Positions 8,416 to 17,351 of a stretch of DNA of 64,000 bases are shown here, one piece after another (position 1 is the stretch's first letter; the number at the start of each line of letters is the position of its first letter). Source of the DNA: CAVQBC01 sp963848415 (lineage in GTDB: Bacteria; Actinomycetota; Thermoleophilia; Solirubrobacterales; Solirubrobacteraceae); contig CAWKDN010000001.1 in assembly GCA_963848415.1 (NCBI GenBank), forward strand, positions 496,001 to 560,000, written 5' to 3'. The translations under genes and the position numbers were made by a program. The notes under the pieces were generated by a model. That model did no database searches, was not told the origin of the DNA, and saw only the letters and a list, made by a program, of their open reading frames with translations.

Positions 8416-9420
8416 GTGCAGCTCGCCCGCATCGCCCACGACGGCCTCGACGGGCGCGAGGCGCGCATCGTGGTCGCCGCCGACGCCGCGCCGGAGCGCT
8501 GGATCGACGTGCGCAGCGCCGAGCGCGAGCGCCTGGAGCGCGAGGGCGCGACCGCCGCCGCGGCGCGCCGGCTGGCCGAAGCGCTCGTGCCCGGCAGCCT
8601 GACGGCGGCGCTCGAGGGCGGCCCGGCCTTTCTGCACGCCGCCGAGCGCGCCGCGGCGTCGGCGGCCGCGGCGGCCGCCGCGGCCGCGCCGGCCTGGCTC
8701 GCCCCCGTCGACCCGCCGGCCTACCGCGACTTCATGGCCTTCGAGGCCCACTTCGTCAACGCGGCGGCGCTGCGCGACCGCGAGCCGCCCGGCGTGCTCT
8801 ACGAGCTGCCGGTCTCCTACTTCGGCAACCCGCAGGCGCTCGTCGGGCCGGAGGCGGAGATCCCCTGGCCGCACTACAGCGAGCGCATGGACTACGAGCT
8901 CGAGCTGGGGATCGTCATCGGCCGCCCGGGGCGCGACCTGCGCCCGGAGCAGGCGCTCGATCACGTGCTCGGCTTCACCGTGCTCAACGACTTCAGCGCC
9001 CGCGACATCCAGGCGCGCGAGATGCAGGGCCGCCTCGGGCCGTCCAAGGGCAAGCACTTCGCCACCGCGGTCGGCCCGCGGATCGTCACCCTCGATGCGC
9101 TCGGGGAGGACCTGGCGATGACCGCGCGGGTCAACGGCGAGACCTGGAGCGAGGGCCGCTCGGGCACGATCATGTGGTCGGTCGCCGAGCTGGTGGCGTG
9201 GGCGTCGGCGGCCGAGCCGCTGCCCGCCGGGACGCTGCTGGGCTCGGGCACGGTCGGCCTCGGCTGCGGCCTCGAGCTCGGCCGCTTCCTGGCCCCGGGC
9301 GACGTCGTGGAGCTCGAGATCGAGGGGATCGGCGTGCTGCGCAACCGCCTCGGCGCTCCGCCGGACGGCGGCTGGCGGCCCACGCCGAAGAATCCCCACG
9401 CGCCCGCCGGATCGGGCTAG
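8416..9420 (+). CDS. Fumarylacetoacetate hydrolase (FAH) family protein
   Basis: 334 aa, GTG start 5 bases after the DUF3253 gene. The FAH C-terminal domain has metal-ligand residues Glu161 and Glu163 in YELELGIVIG and Asp192 in LNDFSARDIQ, with GPSKGKHFATAVGP and GTLLGSGTVGLGCG downstream. This is the fumarylacetoacetase-type layout, with an N-terminal domain of about 110 residues containing a long alanine run (residues ~77-95). Members cleave C-C bonds of acylpyruvates or fumarylacetoacetate using Mg2+. No tyrosine or homogentisate pathway gene adjoins it, so the true substrate is open. Confidence 0.9.
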   Translation: MQLARIAHDGLDGREARIVVAADAAPERWIDVRSAERERLEREGATAAAARRLAEALVPGSLTAALEGGPAFLHAAERAAASAAAAAAAAAPAWLAPVDPPAYRDFMAFEAHFVNAAALRDREPPGVLYELPVSYFGNPQALVGPEAEIPWPHYSERMDYELELGIVIGRPGRDLRPEQALDHVLGFTVLNDFSARDIQAREMQGRLGPSKGKHFATAVGPRIVTLDALGEDLAMTARVNGETWSEGRSGTIMWSVAELVAWASAAEPLPAGTLLGSGTVGLGCGLELGRFLAPGDVVELEIEGIGVLRNRLGAPPDGGWRPTPKNPHAPAGSG

Positions 9421-9477
9421 GCTCGGATTTCCACAGCGGGCCGGAATGCGGGAGGCCCGGCCGCCGTCTGCATCAGG

Positions 9478-11391
9478 ATGCACAGCGAACTCCGCACGCC
9501 CGCCGCCGCCCCGATCGCCCTGCCGATCGAGCAGGGCGCCACCGCCGTCCCCGACCGCGCGACCTTCGAGACCCTTGCCCGCCGCGACGACGTGCCGGGA
9601 GCGCTCGGCGCGCGCGAGATGAAGTTCCTGATGATCGGCGTCGACGGGCCCGCGCCCGAGCTGTACTTCCTCAACACCGTCACGCACCCGTTCCACTTCG
9701 ACTTCGCTTCCGAGGCGCTGGACATCGGGCTGACGCTGGGGCAGTTCAACGCCCGCACCTACTTCCGCGACGACCGCATGAACCTCGCGGGCACGATCAT
9801 CGCCCACGACAGCTTCACGCCGGCCGGCGGCGGCGAGACCGGCGTCTACGCGCTCGAGTTCTGGCCCACCGATCCCGTGCGGACCCGCCACGTGGCGCTC
9901 GCCTACGACGCGATCCTCGCCGCCATGCCCTTCGCCGCGCCGCAGCTCGCCTACCACCCGGCGGGCGACACCCAGGAGGCGCTCTTCGAGTCAGACGGGC
10001 CCGAGCTGGCGGCGCTCGGCGTGCGGGCGATCTCGACCGCCGAGCTGTTCGCCAACGTCACCTACGTCCCGCTGAACCTCGGCGAGGGCTTCGGCGTGCT
10101 CTCCACCTTCGATCCCTCCGGCTCGCGCCCGCCGACCAGCCGCGACGTCGTGCTCTTCACCCAGCTGCCCAACGACCTCGGCCACGTCGCCGGGGCGATG
10201 AGCGAGCTGCCCCAGACGCCGCTCTCCCACGTCAACCTCAAGGCGCGCCAGAACGACACCCCGAACGCGTTCATCAAGGGCGCCTCCACCGACCCGCGGA
10301 TCGCGCCGCACATGGGCCAGGTCGTCCGCTACGAGGTGGCGCCGGACGGCTTCACGGTCGAGGCCGCCACGCCCGAGCAGGTCGAGGCGTGGCTCGAGCG
10401 CGTCCGCCCGCCGCATCCGCAGACGCCGCCGCGCGACCTCAGCCGCACCGAGATCACCGACCTCGACGAGCTGGGCCACGGCGACGCGGCGACCGTCGGC
10501 GCCAAGGCGGCCAACGTCGCGGAGCTGCGCAAGATGCTGCCGGCCGGGATGGTCCCCGACGGCTTTGCCATCCCGTTCTCCTTCTACGACCGCTATATGC
10601 GCGACAACGGCTTCTACGACGACGCCGCGGCGATCGTGGGCGACCCGGCCGTGCAGGCCGACCCCGCGCTGCGCGACGAGCGCCTCGACGAGCTGCGCCG
10701 CAAGATCCGCCGCGGCGAGCTCGCGCCCGAGCTGGCCGAGCAGATCGATGCGCTGCACGACAGCTTCGACCCCGGCACGACGATCCGCTGCCGCTCCTCG
10801 ACCAACAACGAGGACCTCAAGGGCTTCAACGGCGCCGGGCTCTACGACTCCCACACCCACCGCGAGGACGAGGGCGACCTCTCAGAGACCGTCAAGCAGG
10901 TGTGGGCCTCGCTGTGGACCTTCCGCGGCGTCGACGAGCGCGAGTTCCACCGCATCGACCACCTCGCCGCCGCGATGGCGGTGCTGGTGCACCCGAACTT
11001 CGACGACGAGCTGGCCAACGGCGTCGCGGTGACCAAGAACCCGTTCGACCCGAACTTCCCCGGGTTCTTCGTCAACGTCCAGGTCGGCGAGAGCCTGATC
11101 ACCAACCCCGATCCCTCCGCCGTCCCGGACGAGCTGCTGATCTCGGCGATCGGCCCGAACGGCGAGTTCGAGACGCAGTTCATCCGCCACTCGAGCCTGG
11201 TCGCCGCCGGCGAGGCCGTCATGACCGACGCGCAGATCGACGCGCTGACCGCGGTCATGGAGACGATCCAGTCGGAGTTCAAGGTGCTCTACGAGGCCCA
11301 GGACGACCCGGCGTTCGCCATGGACATCGAGTTCAAGGTCGACGCGGACGGCGCGCTGGCCGTCAAGCAGGCGCGGCCCTGGGTCGACTGA
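9478..11391 (+). CDS. Glucan-water-dikinase-like PPDK_N ATP-binding protein
   Basis: 637 aa, cytosolic. A ~230-residue N-terminal region is unassigned. Next comes a swivelling-domain motif TPLSHVNLKAR with candidate phosphoacceptor His251, then a pyruvate-phosphate-dikinase ATP-grasp domain (DAATVGAKAANVAEL near 335, RCRSSTNNEDLKGFNGAGLY near 438, ending LAVKQARPW). The order His-domain then ATP-domain, and the LSHVxxxAR motif, resemble plant glucan water dikinases, not PEP synthase or PPDK, where the order is reversed. The family transfers the beta-phosphate of ATP via phospho-His. No carbohydrate-binding domain is obvious. It is likely a dikinase of unknown acceptor; an alpha-glucan target is inference. 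The neighbouring genes are unrelated. Confidence 0.75.
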   Translation: MHSELRTPAAAPIALPIEQGATAVPDRATFETLARRDDVPGALGAREMKFLMIGVDGPAPELYFLNTVTHPFHFDFASEALDIGLTLGQFNARTYFRDDRMNLAGTIIAHDSFTPAGGGETGVYALEFWPTDPVRTRHVALAYDAILAAMPFAAPQLAYHPAGDTQEALFESDGPELAALGVRAISTAELFANVTYVPLNLGEGFGVLSTFDPSGSRPPTSRDVVLFTQLPNDLGHVAGAMSELPQTPLSHVNLKARQNDTPNAFIKGASTDPRIAPHMGQVVRYEVAPDGFTVEAATPEQVEAWLERVRPPHPQTPPRDLSRTEITDLDELGHGDAATVGAKAANVAELRKMLPAGMVPDGFAIPFSFYDRYMRDNGFYDDAAAIVGDPAVQADPALRDERLDELRRKIRRGELAPELAEQIDALHDSFDPGTTIRCRSSTNNEDLKGFNGAGLYDSHTHREDEGDLSETVKQVWASLWTFRGVDEREFHRIDHLAAAMAVLVHPNFDDELANGVAVTKNPFDPNFPGFFVNVQVGESLITNPDPSAVPDELLISAIGPNGEFETQFIRHSSLVAAGEAVMTDAQIDALTAVMETIQSEFKVLYEAQDDPAFAMDIEFKVDADGALAVKQARPWVD

Positions 11392-11397
11392 GCGCGC

Positions 11398-13074
11398 TCA
11401 CTCCCGCTCGAGCTCGTCGAAGCGCAACCCGCTCGTGCCCTGCTCCCGGGTGGGGCCCTTGCGCCTGCCGACCCAGGTGTGCAGGCGGCCGTCGGGATCG
11501 CGGGCCGACTGGAAGCGCCGCACGACGCTGGTGGCGGTGCGCAGCACCTCCTCCTCGTGGATCAGCAGCCGGCGGCGCGGCTCGAGGATGCGGCCGCGGG
11601 CGCCGCGGGTGGTGCCGCCGGGCACCGGGACGCGGCCCCGCTGCAGCCGGATCGCGCCGGCCGCGCCGAGCCGTACGGGCACGAGCGGGACCCAGTGGTC
11701 GGGCGGCGCCGTGGAGAGCACCAGGCGCCAGCGGTCCTCGTCGCCCGTCTCGCCGGGCTCGCCGGCCGGCACCGGGGCGCGCGCCGCGAGGTCCACGGGG
11801 CGGCCGGCCGCGCTCTCGACGCGGCGCTCGACGGCCCAGGCCAGGTTGGCCACCTCGTCGCGCACGAGCCGCACCTCCTCGAGCGGCCGGCCGGCGTCGG
11901 TGGTCGCGAGCGACGGCGGCAGGAACAGGGCGGGCGGGCGCCCGGCGGCCGGGCCGGCGTCGCCCGTGAGCTCGAAGAACTTGAACGGCCGGTCGTCGCC
12001 GCCCCCGTCGACCACGGCGGCGGCGGGGATCTCGGTCGTGGCGCCGAAGTCGTCGAGGACACGCAGCCGCGTGATCGCGGTGAGCGTCGCGGCCGGCACC
12101 CGCAGCGGCACGACGTACCAGTCGTCGGCGTAGACGGTGGCGTAGCCCGCGACCGCGACGCGCGCGAGGTCCTCCGGGCCGGCGCCGATCGCCGCGAAGG
12201 ACACGTCGCCGAGCTCGAAGGCCCAGAAGCGCGAGGCGGGCATGCCGCGGAAGCGCAGGCGGGTGGGCAGCACCTCGGCCCGCCGGTGGGCCGTCGCCGA
12301 GCGCGGCGCCGTCGCCGGCGCGCCGTCGACCCGGTCGAAGCCGTGCCATTCGAGCCGCCCGCCGGCGTAGCCGTCGGCCACGAGCCGGACGTCACCCGTC
12401 GCGGCGGTGGCCCGCAGCTCGAAGCGGTACTCCATCCGCGACGGGTCCCACGCCGCCGTGGTGGCCGGCTCACGGAAGGCGGCCGAAGCGTGGGCGTGCC
12501 ACGCCGTCATCAGGGCCGCGAGCGCCGCGGGCGGGGGGTCTCCCCCGCCCAGCTCGTCCACGAGCGCGCCGAGCAGGGCGGGATCGGCGTCGAGCCCGGC
12601 CGCCAGCGCGACGCCGTCGAGCGAGCGCGCCGCCAGCAGCTCCAGCCGCCGCCGGCCGATGGGGTCGAGACCGTCGTCGCCCGCGAGCTCCACACGATGG
12701 CGGGCGCGCAGCGCGTCGAGCGCTGCCGGCGCGACGCCCAGGCCGGCGAGCGCGGTCAGCAGGATCAGGCCGAGCTCGGCCGCCACCCGATCGCGCGCCG
12801 GGCCGCGGCGGACCGGCTCGGCCTCCACGAGCGGCTCGAGCGGCGTGCCGGCGTCGAGGCCGGCGACCGACCGGCCGCCGTCGGTGGTGACACGGTCGAC
12901 GCGCATGGAGCGCGACTCCATCCTGAGCAGCAACGGGTTCGCCGCGTCCTCGCCGCGGAACTCGCCGGCCTGCCACTGCCGCGCCAGCAGCCAGGCGGGG
13001 TCGGCGAGCCGCGCCTCGAGGCTCTCCTCGAGCTGCGGGTCGACGACGGCCGACTCCAGCCGCTCCCAGCTCAT
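11398..13074 (-). CDS. Large-operon protein 5 (558 aa), uncharacterised
   Basis: 558 aa. ATG at 13074 overlaps the stop of the preceding gene (ATGA). It opens with MSWERLESAVVDPQLEESLE and then the striking LLARQWQAGEFRGEDAANP block near residues 30-50. The middle is Ala/Leu-rich and helical; the last 300 residues look like mixed strands (RFWAFELGDVSFAAIGAG; DDWYVVPLRVPAATL). No signal peptide, membrane helix, enzyme motif or cysteine cluster is visible. It is the last gene of the five-gene unit and presumably works with the other products. I know of no characterised relative. Confidence 0.85.
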   Translation of the reverse strand: MSWERLESAVVDPQLEESLEARLADPAWLLARQWQAGEFRGEDAANPLLLRMESRSMRVDRVTTDGGRSVAGLDAGTPLEPLVEAEPVRRGPARDRVAAELGLILLTALAGLGVAPAALDALRARHRVELAGDDGLDPIGRRRLELLAARSLDGVALAAGLDADPALLGALVDELGGGDPPPAALAALMTAWHAHASAAFREPATTAAWDPSRMEYRFELRATAATGDVRLVADGYAGGRLEWHGFDRVDGAPATAPRSATAHRRAEVLPTRLRFRGMPASRFWAFELGDVSFAAIGAGPEDLARVAVAGYATVYADDWYVVPLRVPAATLTAITRLRVLDDFGATTEIPAAAVVDGGGDDRPFKFFELTGDAGPAAGRPPALFLPPSLATTDAGRPLEEVRLVRDEVANLAWAVERRVESAAGRPVDLAARAPVPAGEPGETGDEDRWRLVLSTAPPDHWVPLVPVRLGAAGAIRLQRGRVPVPGGTTRGARGRILEPRRRLLIHEEEVLRTATSVVRRFQSARDPDGRLHTWVGRRKGPTREQGTSGLRFDELERE

Positions 13075-16000
13075 TCCGGGTCCTCCGCGGTCGCCACCGC
13101 GGCGTCCTCTGGCAGGAAGATCGCCGGCAGCGAGTGGCCCCACGGCCGCAGGTGCTCGGGGCCCACCGCCCGGATCTCGCCGAGCTCCCGCGTCTGGGTG
13201 ATCAGGGTGCGCAGCCCGTCGACGGTCCACTCCTCGCCCGGTGCAAGGGTGGCCAGCAGCACCGCCTGCGGCGGCTGCGCGCCCGGCGAGTCGAAGTGCA
13301 CCGCCACCCCGGTGGTGGACGCAGGCTCCGGCACGGGCTCGGTCCACGCGTCGAAGAGCACGCCGCTGACCGGCCCGGCCGCGACCGCGGCGCCGAGGTC
13401 GGAGAGCGACAGCACGCACGTCCGCGGACCGGGTGACGCGGGCCGGTCCACGGCGACCCAGGGATCCTCGGCCCGGTCGGGGAGCTGGACGACCTGCTCC
13501 GCGGCGACCGGCCCGCCGCGCACGGCGGCGAGCAGGCCGAGCGCCTCCTCGATCCGGCCCGCCCCGGCGTGGACGCGCCCGGCCTGCAGGAGCCAGGCCG
13601 GCGCCGCCGTTCGGGCCCCCAGGCGGCGGTCCGAGCGGCGGGCGCTCGCCGTCAGCTCGGCAGAGTTGGCGGGCGTGAAGCGGGGCAGCACCGGCAGCTT
13701 GAGCGCGAGCGCGCCGGCGATCCGCGTCGTGAGGTGCTCCACGCGCGCCGGGCCCTCGAGCGCGTCCCAGTCGTCGGGCAGCGGCGCGCGCAGGGCCGCG
13801 GCGCGCTCGGCCGCCCGCGCGAGCAGGGCCGCGACGAGGGCGGGGCGCTCGGCCGGCCGGGCACCGAGCGCGAGGACCATGCCGGCGTCGTCGACCGCGG
13901 CGAGGTCGGCCGCGCGCGCGGCCAGCGTGGCGTCGTCCGCCGGCGCCGCCGCGAGGCGCTCCAGGCGCCCGGCCAGCGCGAGCCGGCGCGCGTCGAGCTC
14001 GGCGACGTCGAGCACCGGGGCGCCGTCGACGGCGCGGGCCAGGTCTTCGCCCCGCAGCGCCCGTGCCTGGCCGAGCGCCGTGTGCAGCGCACCCGCGACC
14101 ACGGCGAGCTCCTGGCGGGTCACGCGCGGGGCGCCGGGGTCCGCCGCGGCCGGCGCGCCGGCGCGAGCGGCCAGCGCGCGCACGACCGACACGAGCCGGT
14201 TGGCCTCGAGCTCGCCGCCGGTCGCCGCCAGCGCCACCGCCTCGGCGCCCCCCAGGCCGAGCCCCGCGAGTGTGACGGGCCGCTCGGCCACGCCGGTGAG
14301 CGCGAGGCCGGCCAGCCGCGCGCCGAGCCAGGCCGCCAGCGCCGGCTCGGCCACCGCCAGCGCGCTCGCGGCGGCCGGCCGCGCGGCGCCGAGGACCAGC
14401 GCCACGCGATGGGAGACGTTCTGGGCCTCGCGGTGCACGCCGGCCATGCGCAGCTCGGGGATCCCCGCGTCCCCGCTCCCGCTCGCCGCGAGCGCCGCCC
14501 CGGCCTGCGCCAGGTTGCCCTTCACGAGCGCGTGCACGCTCTCGGCGGTGAGGGCATCCGCGGTGGCGTCGAGGTCGGCCACCGTCTCGAGCAGGGTCCT
14601 GCCGAGACCGTCGTCGGGGAAGCCGTCGAGCCCGGTCCGCAACCGGTCGATCCGCGCGCGCAGGCCCTCCCCGTCGGCGCCGGCGTCGGAGCGATAGGCC
14701 GTAGCGAGCGCGAGGCCGTCGACGATCGCGTTCGCCGGGCGCCCGGGATGCCCGGCCTCGGCCAGCACCCGCTCGCGCACGTCGGCGACGAGATCGTCGA
14801 GCCCGGCGTCGTGGAGCCGGCGCTCGAACCGGGCCCCGAGCAGCTCGGCGAGGTCGACGCCGTTGCGCACCCCCTCGAGCAGCCACGCCGCGCGGCGCAC
14901 GCGGTCCGAGGACAGGTCGACGGCGAAGGCCGCGTCCTCGCTGCCGTCGCGGTGGGCGAGCCAGGCGCTGCGCAGCACCGCCGCGGTGGCGGCGTGGTCG
15001 AGCGACGGCGCGTGCACGAAGCCGTGGGTGTCGGGCCCGGCGTCGTCGGCGGAGAGCTTGACGACCCATCCGTAGCCCCCCAGCTGGACGCCGGTGGGCC
15101 GCTCGGCGCGCAGCTCGGCCAGCCGGTTCGAGGCGACGCTCGTCATCCAGGCGTCGATCCGGTGGGTGGCCAGGCCGAGCGTCTCGCGCAGCAGGAGCTC
15201 GAGCTCTGAGAACGGGTCGGCGACCGCGCCGGACTCGAACAGCGTCGCGAGGCGGTCGAAGCCGAGCGCCATCGCCTCGGCCTGCGGCACGGCGACCTGC
15301 TCGATGCCGTGCTCGGCGAGGACGCGGAAGAGCGGCCGGGGGATGCCGTGGTCGTAGGCGGGCCGGTCGCCGATCGCGACCAGGCGCGCGTCGGCGGCCA
15401 GCGAGCGCAGGCTCTCGGCCACCCGGGCGGGGTCGCCCTCCGTCCCGCCGCGCGGCACGAGCGCCAAGGCCGGGAAGGTGCCGTCGGGGGCCGCGCCGTC
15501 GTTGCCGTACTCCACGTACCACAGCGGCGGGTCGTCGGGGTCGGGGAGCGTGGCGCCGGAGAAGCGGTCGGAGAGCCCGAGCGTCTCCGAGCGGACGTTG
15601 TGGCGGGCGACGTCGGGCAGCAGCACGGTCTTGATGTGGTTGCGGATGGCCTCGAGCTCGTCCGCGAACTCCGGGCGCAGGAGCTCGTGCGCGTCGGCGG
15701 CTGAGACGAGGTTCGCGAGATCGCGGTGCTGCTCATCGATCGTGCCGCCGCGGATCACCGGCTCGCGGTTGTCGTACTCCGCGCGGATGATGGCCGTCGT
15801 CTCGTCGAAGAGCGCCTCGAGCTCGGTGAGCCCCTCCTCGTAGCGGCCGGCGCTGTCCTCGAAGCGGTCGATGGCCCGCCGGACCCGGAACGCGGTCGGG
15901 TGCGGGACCGCACCGAGCACCGAGGCGATCGCCACCGCCTCGCGCTCCGGTGAGGGCCGCGGGTCCGGCACCGAGTAGCCGGGGACGCGGCGGCGCGAGT

Positions 16001-17351
16001 CGAGCCAGTCGTCGCGCAGCGTGCGCAGGACGGTCTGCAGCTCGCCGAGCCGGGTCGCGGGCAGCTCCACGTTGATCGGCAGGACCGTGACGGGCAGCAG
16101 CCCGTAGGGCTGGTCCCCCGCCCGGATCAGCGGGAGCGGGCCCGCGGCGCGCACCCAGTCGCAGAACCATCCGCGCATCCAGTCGAAGTCCTCGGGGGCG
16201 AGCAGCGGCGCCCCGGCGGATCCGACCATCGTGCGCAGCGCGTGGCCCCAGGTCGCCGGCCACAGCGCCCGGTTCATCGCCTCCGCGCGATCCCCGGTCC
16301 GGTCGCCCGCGTGCTCGGCGACGTCGAAGGCCGTCGCGCCGTCGAGGCCGAGCGCCAGGGCGAGGGCGTCGGCCGCGCTCGTCGTGAGCAGCACGGCCGG
16401 GTCCCGGAGCTCCGGGCGCTCGACGACAGGATCGCCGAGCTGGCGGTCCAGGTAAGCCGCGAGGTCGGGGGGTACGTCGGTGAAGCCCGCGTCGACGGTT
16501 CCCGTGCTGTTCGTCGGCGTGCCGTGCGGGACGATCTCCAGCCCGGTGCTGAAGCGGTGGGCGTCGAGGAGCCCGGCCAGCTCGGCGGCGGCGCCGGGGT
16601 TGCGGTCGCGCACGCCGAGCACGAGCAGCTCGTCGACGGTCTGGCGGGAGTCCAGGGTCAGCCGGACGCCCATCCCGGCCGCGACCGCCTCGTCGAAGTC
16701 CGCCATCCACCACAGGTCCTGCGCCTGCAGCAGCTCGCGCAGACCACCGCCCTCCGGCAGGTCGGCGACGTTGGGCGCCATGGCCAGCGGGCGGCGCACC
16801 GGCGCCGACCACACGTCGGTGATCGTGTCCTGGCCCTGCACGATCCGCACGAGCCAGCGGTCGGGCAGCCCGCGGGCGAGCGTCGCGCGCGTCGCGGGCG
16901 GATCGCCGAGGTCCCCGAAGGCCGGCGCGGGCACGAGCGGCTCGCCGCGGGGCACCGGGCCGTCCGGGGCGTCCTCGGGGTTGGTCGGCTGCGTGCGCCG
17001 CGCGACCCACGCGGCTCGCGGCGCCCCGAGCTGGCTGACGAGCCAGCGATGGGTGTCGTCCCGCACCCGGCGGCGGCCCGCCGCCCGCCACAGCCGCTCC
17101 CAGTAGGCGCGGCCCAGCGCCACCTCCTCGGTGCTGAGCGCCGCGACGTGGGCGTCGGCGTGCAGCGCGTCCGGGAAGATCCGCACCCACAGCTCGGTCG
17201 GCGGGGCAGCCGGGCCGTCGCCGCGATGGAAGCGCGTGGCCAGGCGGACGGGGAGCAGGACGAGCGGCAGCTCGGGATCGAGGCGGTCGACGAGGACCGG
17301 GCCCGGTGGCAGGTCCCCCGGTGGCGGGACCAAGGGCGGCTCGGAGGTCAC
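13071..17351 (-). CDS. Large-operon protein 4 (1426 aa), uncharacterised
   Basis: 1426 aa. GTG at 17351 overlaps the previous stop (GTGA), which rejects the longer upstream frame. It has no signal peptide or membrane segment. Visible blocks include LIRAGDQPYGLLPVTVLP (~residue 410), a helical HNVRSETLGLSDRF region, HRIDAWMTSVASNRLAELRA followed by PTGVQLGGYGWVVKL, and HGFVHAPSLDHAATAAVLRS. The last 450 residues are helical and extremely Ala/Leu-rich, ending in a mixed region (ILFLP-type strands and acidic tail). These blocks read like a conserved giant-protein family but carry no known catalytic motif. I infer a structural or scaffold role; that is a guess. Confidence 0.85.
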   Translation of the reverse strand: MTSEPPLVPPPGDLPPGPVLVDRLDPELPLVLLPVRLATRFHRGDGPAAPPTELWVRIFPDALHADAHVAALSTEEVALGRAYWERLWRAAGRRRVRDDTHRWLVSQLGAPRAAWVARRTQPTNPEDAPDGPVPRGEPLVPAPAFGDLGDPPATRATLARGLPDRWLVRIVQGQDTITDVWSAPVRRPLAMAPNVADLPEGGGLRELLQAQDLWWMADFDEAVAAGMGVRLTLDSRQTVDELLVLGVRDRNPGAAAELAGLLDAHRFSTGLEIVPHGTPTNSTGTVDAGFTDVPPDLAAYLDRQLGDPVVERPELRDPAVLLTTSAADALALALGLDGATAFDVAEHAGDRTGDRAEAMNRALWPATWGHALRTMVGSAGAPLLAPEDFDWMRGWFCDWVRAAGPLPLIRAGDQPYGLLPVTVLPINVELPATRLGELQTVLRTLRDDWLDSRRRVPGYSVPDPRPSPEREAVAIASVLGAVPHPTAFRVRRAIDRFEDSAGRYEEGLTELEALFDETTAIIRAEYDNREPVIRGGTIDEQHRDLANLVSAADAHELLRPEFADELEAIRNHIKTVLLPDVARHNVRSETLGLSDRFSGATLPDPDDPPLWYVEYGNDGAAPDGTFPALALVPRGGTEGDPARVAESLRSLAADARLVAIGDRPAYDHGIPRPLFRVLAEHGIEQVAVPQAEAMALGFDRLATLFESGAVADPFSELELLLRETLGLATHRIDAWMTSVASNRLAELRAERPTGVQLGGYGWVVKLSADDAGPDTHGFVHAPSLDHAATAAVLRSAWLAHRDGSEDAAFAVDLSSDRVRRAAWLLEGVRNGVDLAELLGARFERRLHDAGLDDLVADVRERVLAEAGHPGRPANAIVDGLALATAYRSDAGADGEGLRARIDRLRTGLDGFPDDGLGRTLLETVADLDATADALTAESVHALVKGNLAQAGAALAASGSGDAGIPELRMAGVHREAQNVSHRVALVLGAARPAAASALAVAEPALAAWLGARLAGLALTGVAERPVTLAGLGLGGAEAVALAATGGELEANRLVSVVRALAARAGAPAAADPGAPRVTRQELAVVAGALHTALGQARALRGEDLARAVDGAPVLDVAELDARRLALAGRLERLAAAPADDATLAARAADLAAVDDAGMVLALGARPAERPALVAALLARAAERAAALRAPLPDDWDALEGPARVEHLTTRIAGALALKLPVLPRFTPANSAELTASARRSDRRLGARTAAPAWLLQAGRVHAGAGRIEEALGLLAAVRGGPVAAEQVVQLPDRAEDPWVAVDRPASPGPRTCVLSLSDLGAAVAAGPVSGVLFDAWTEPVPEPASTTGVAVHFDSPGAQPPQAVLLATLAPGEEWTVDGLRTLITQTRELGEIRAVGPEHLRPWGHSLPAIFLPEDAAVATAEDPE

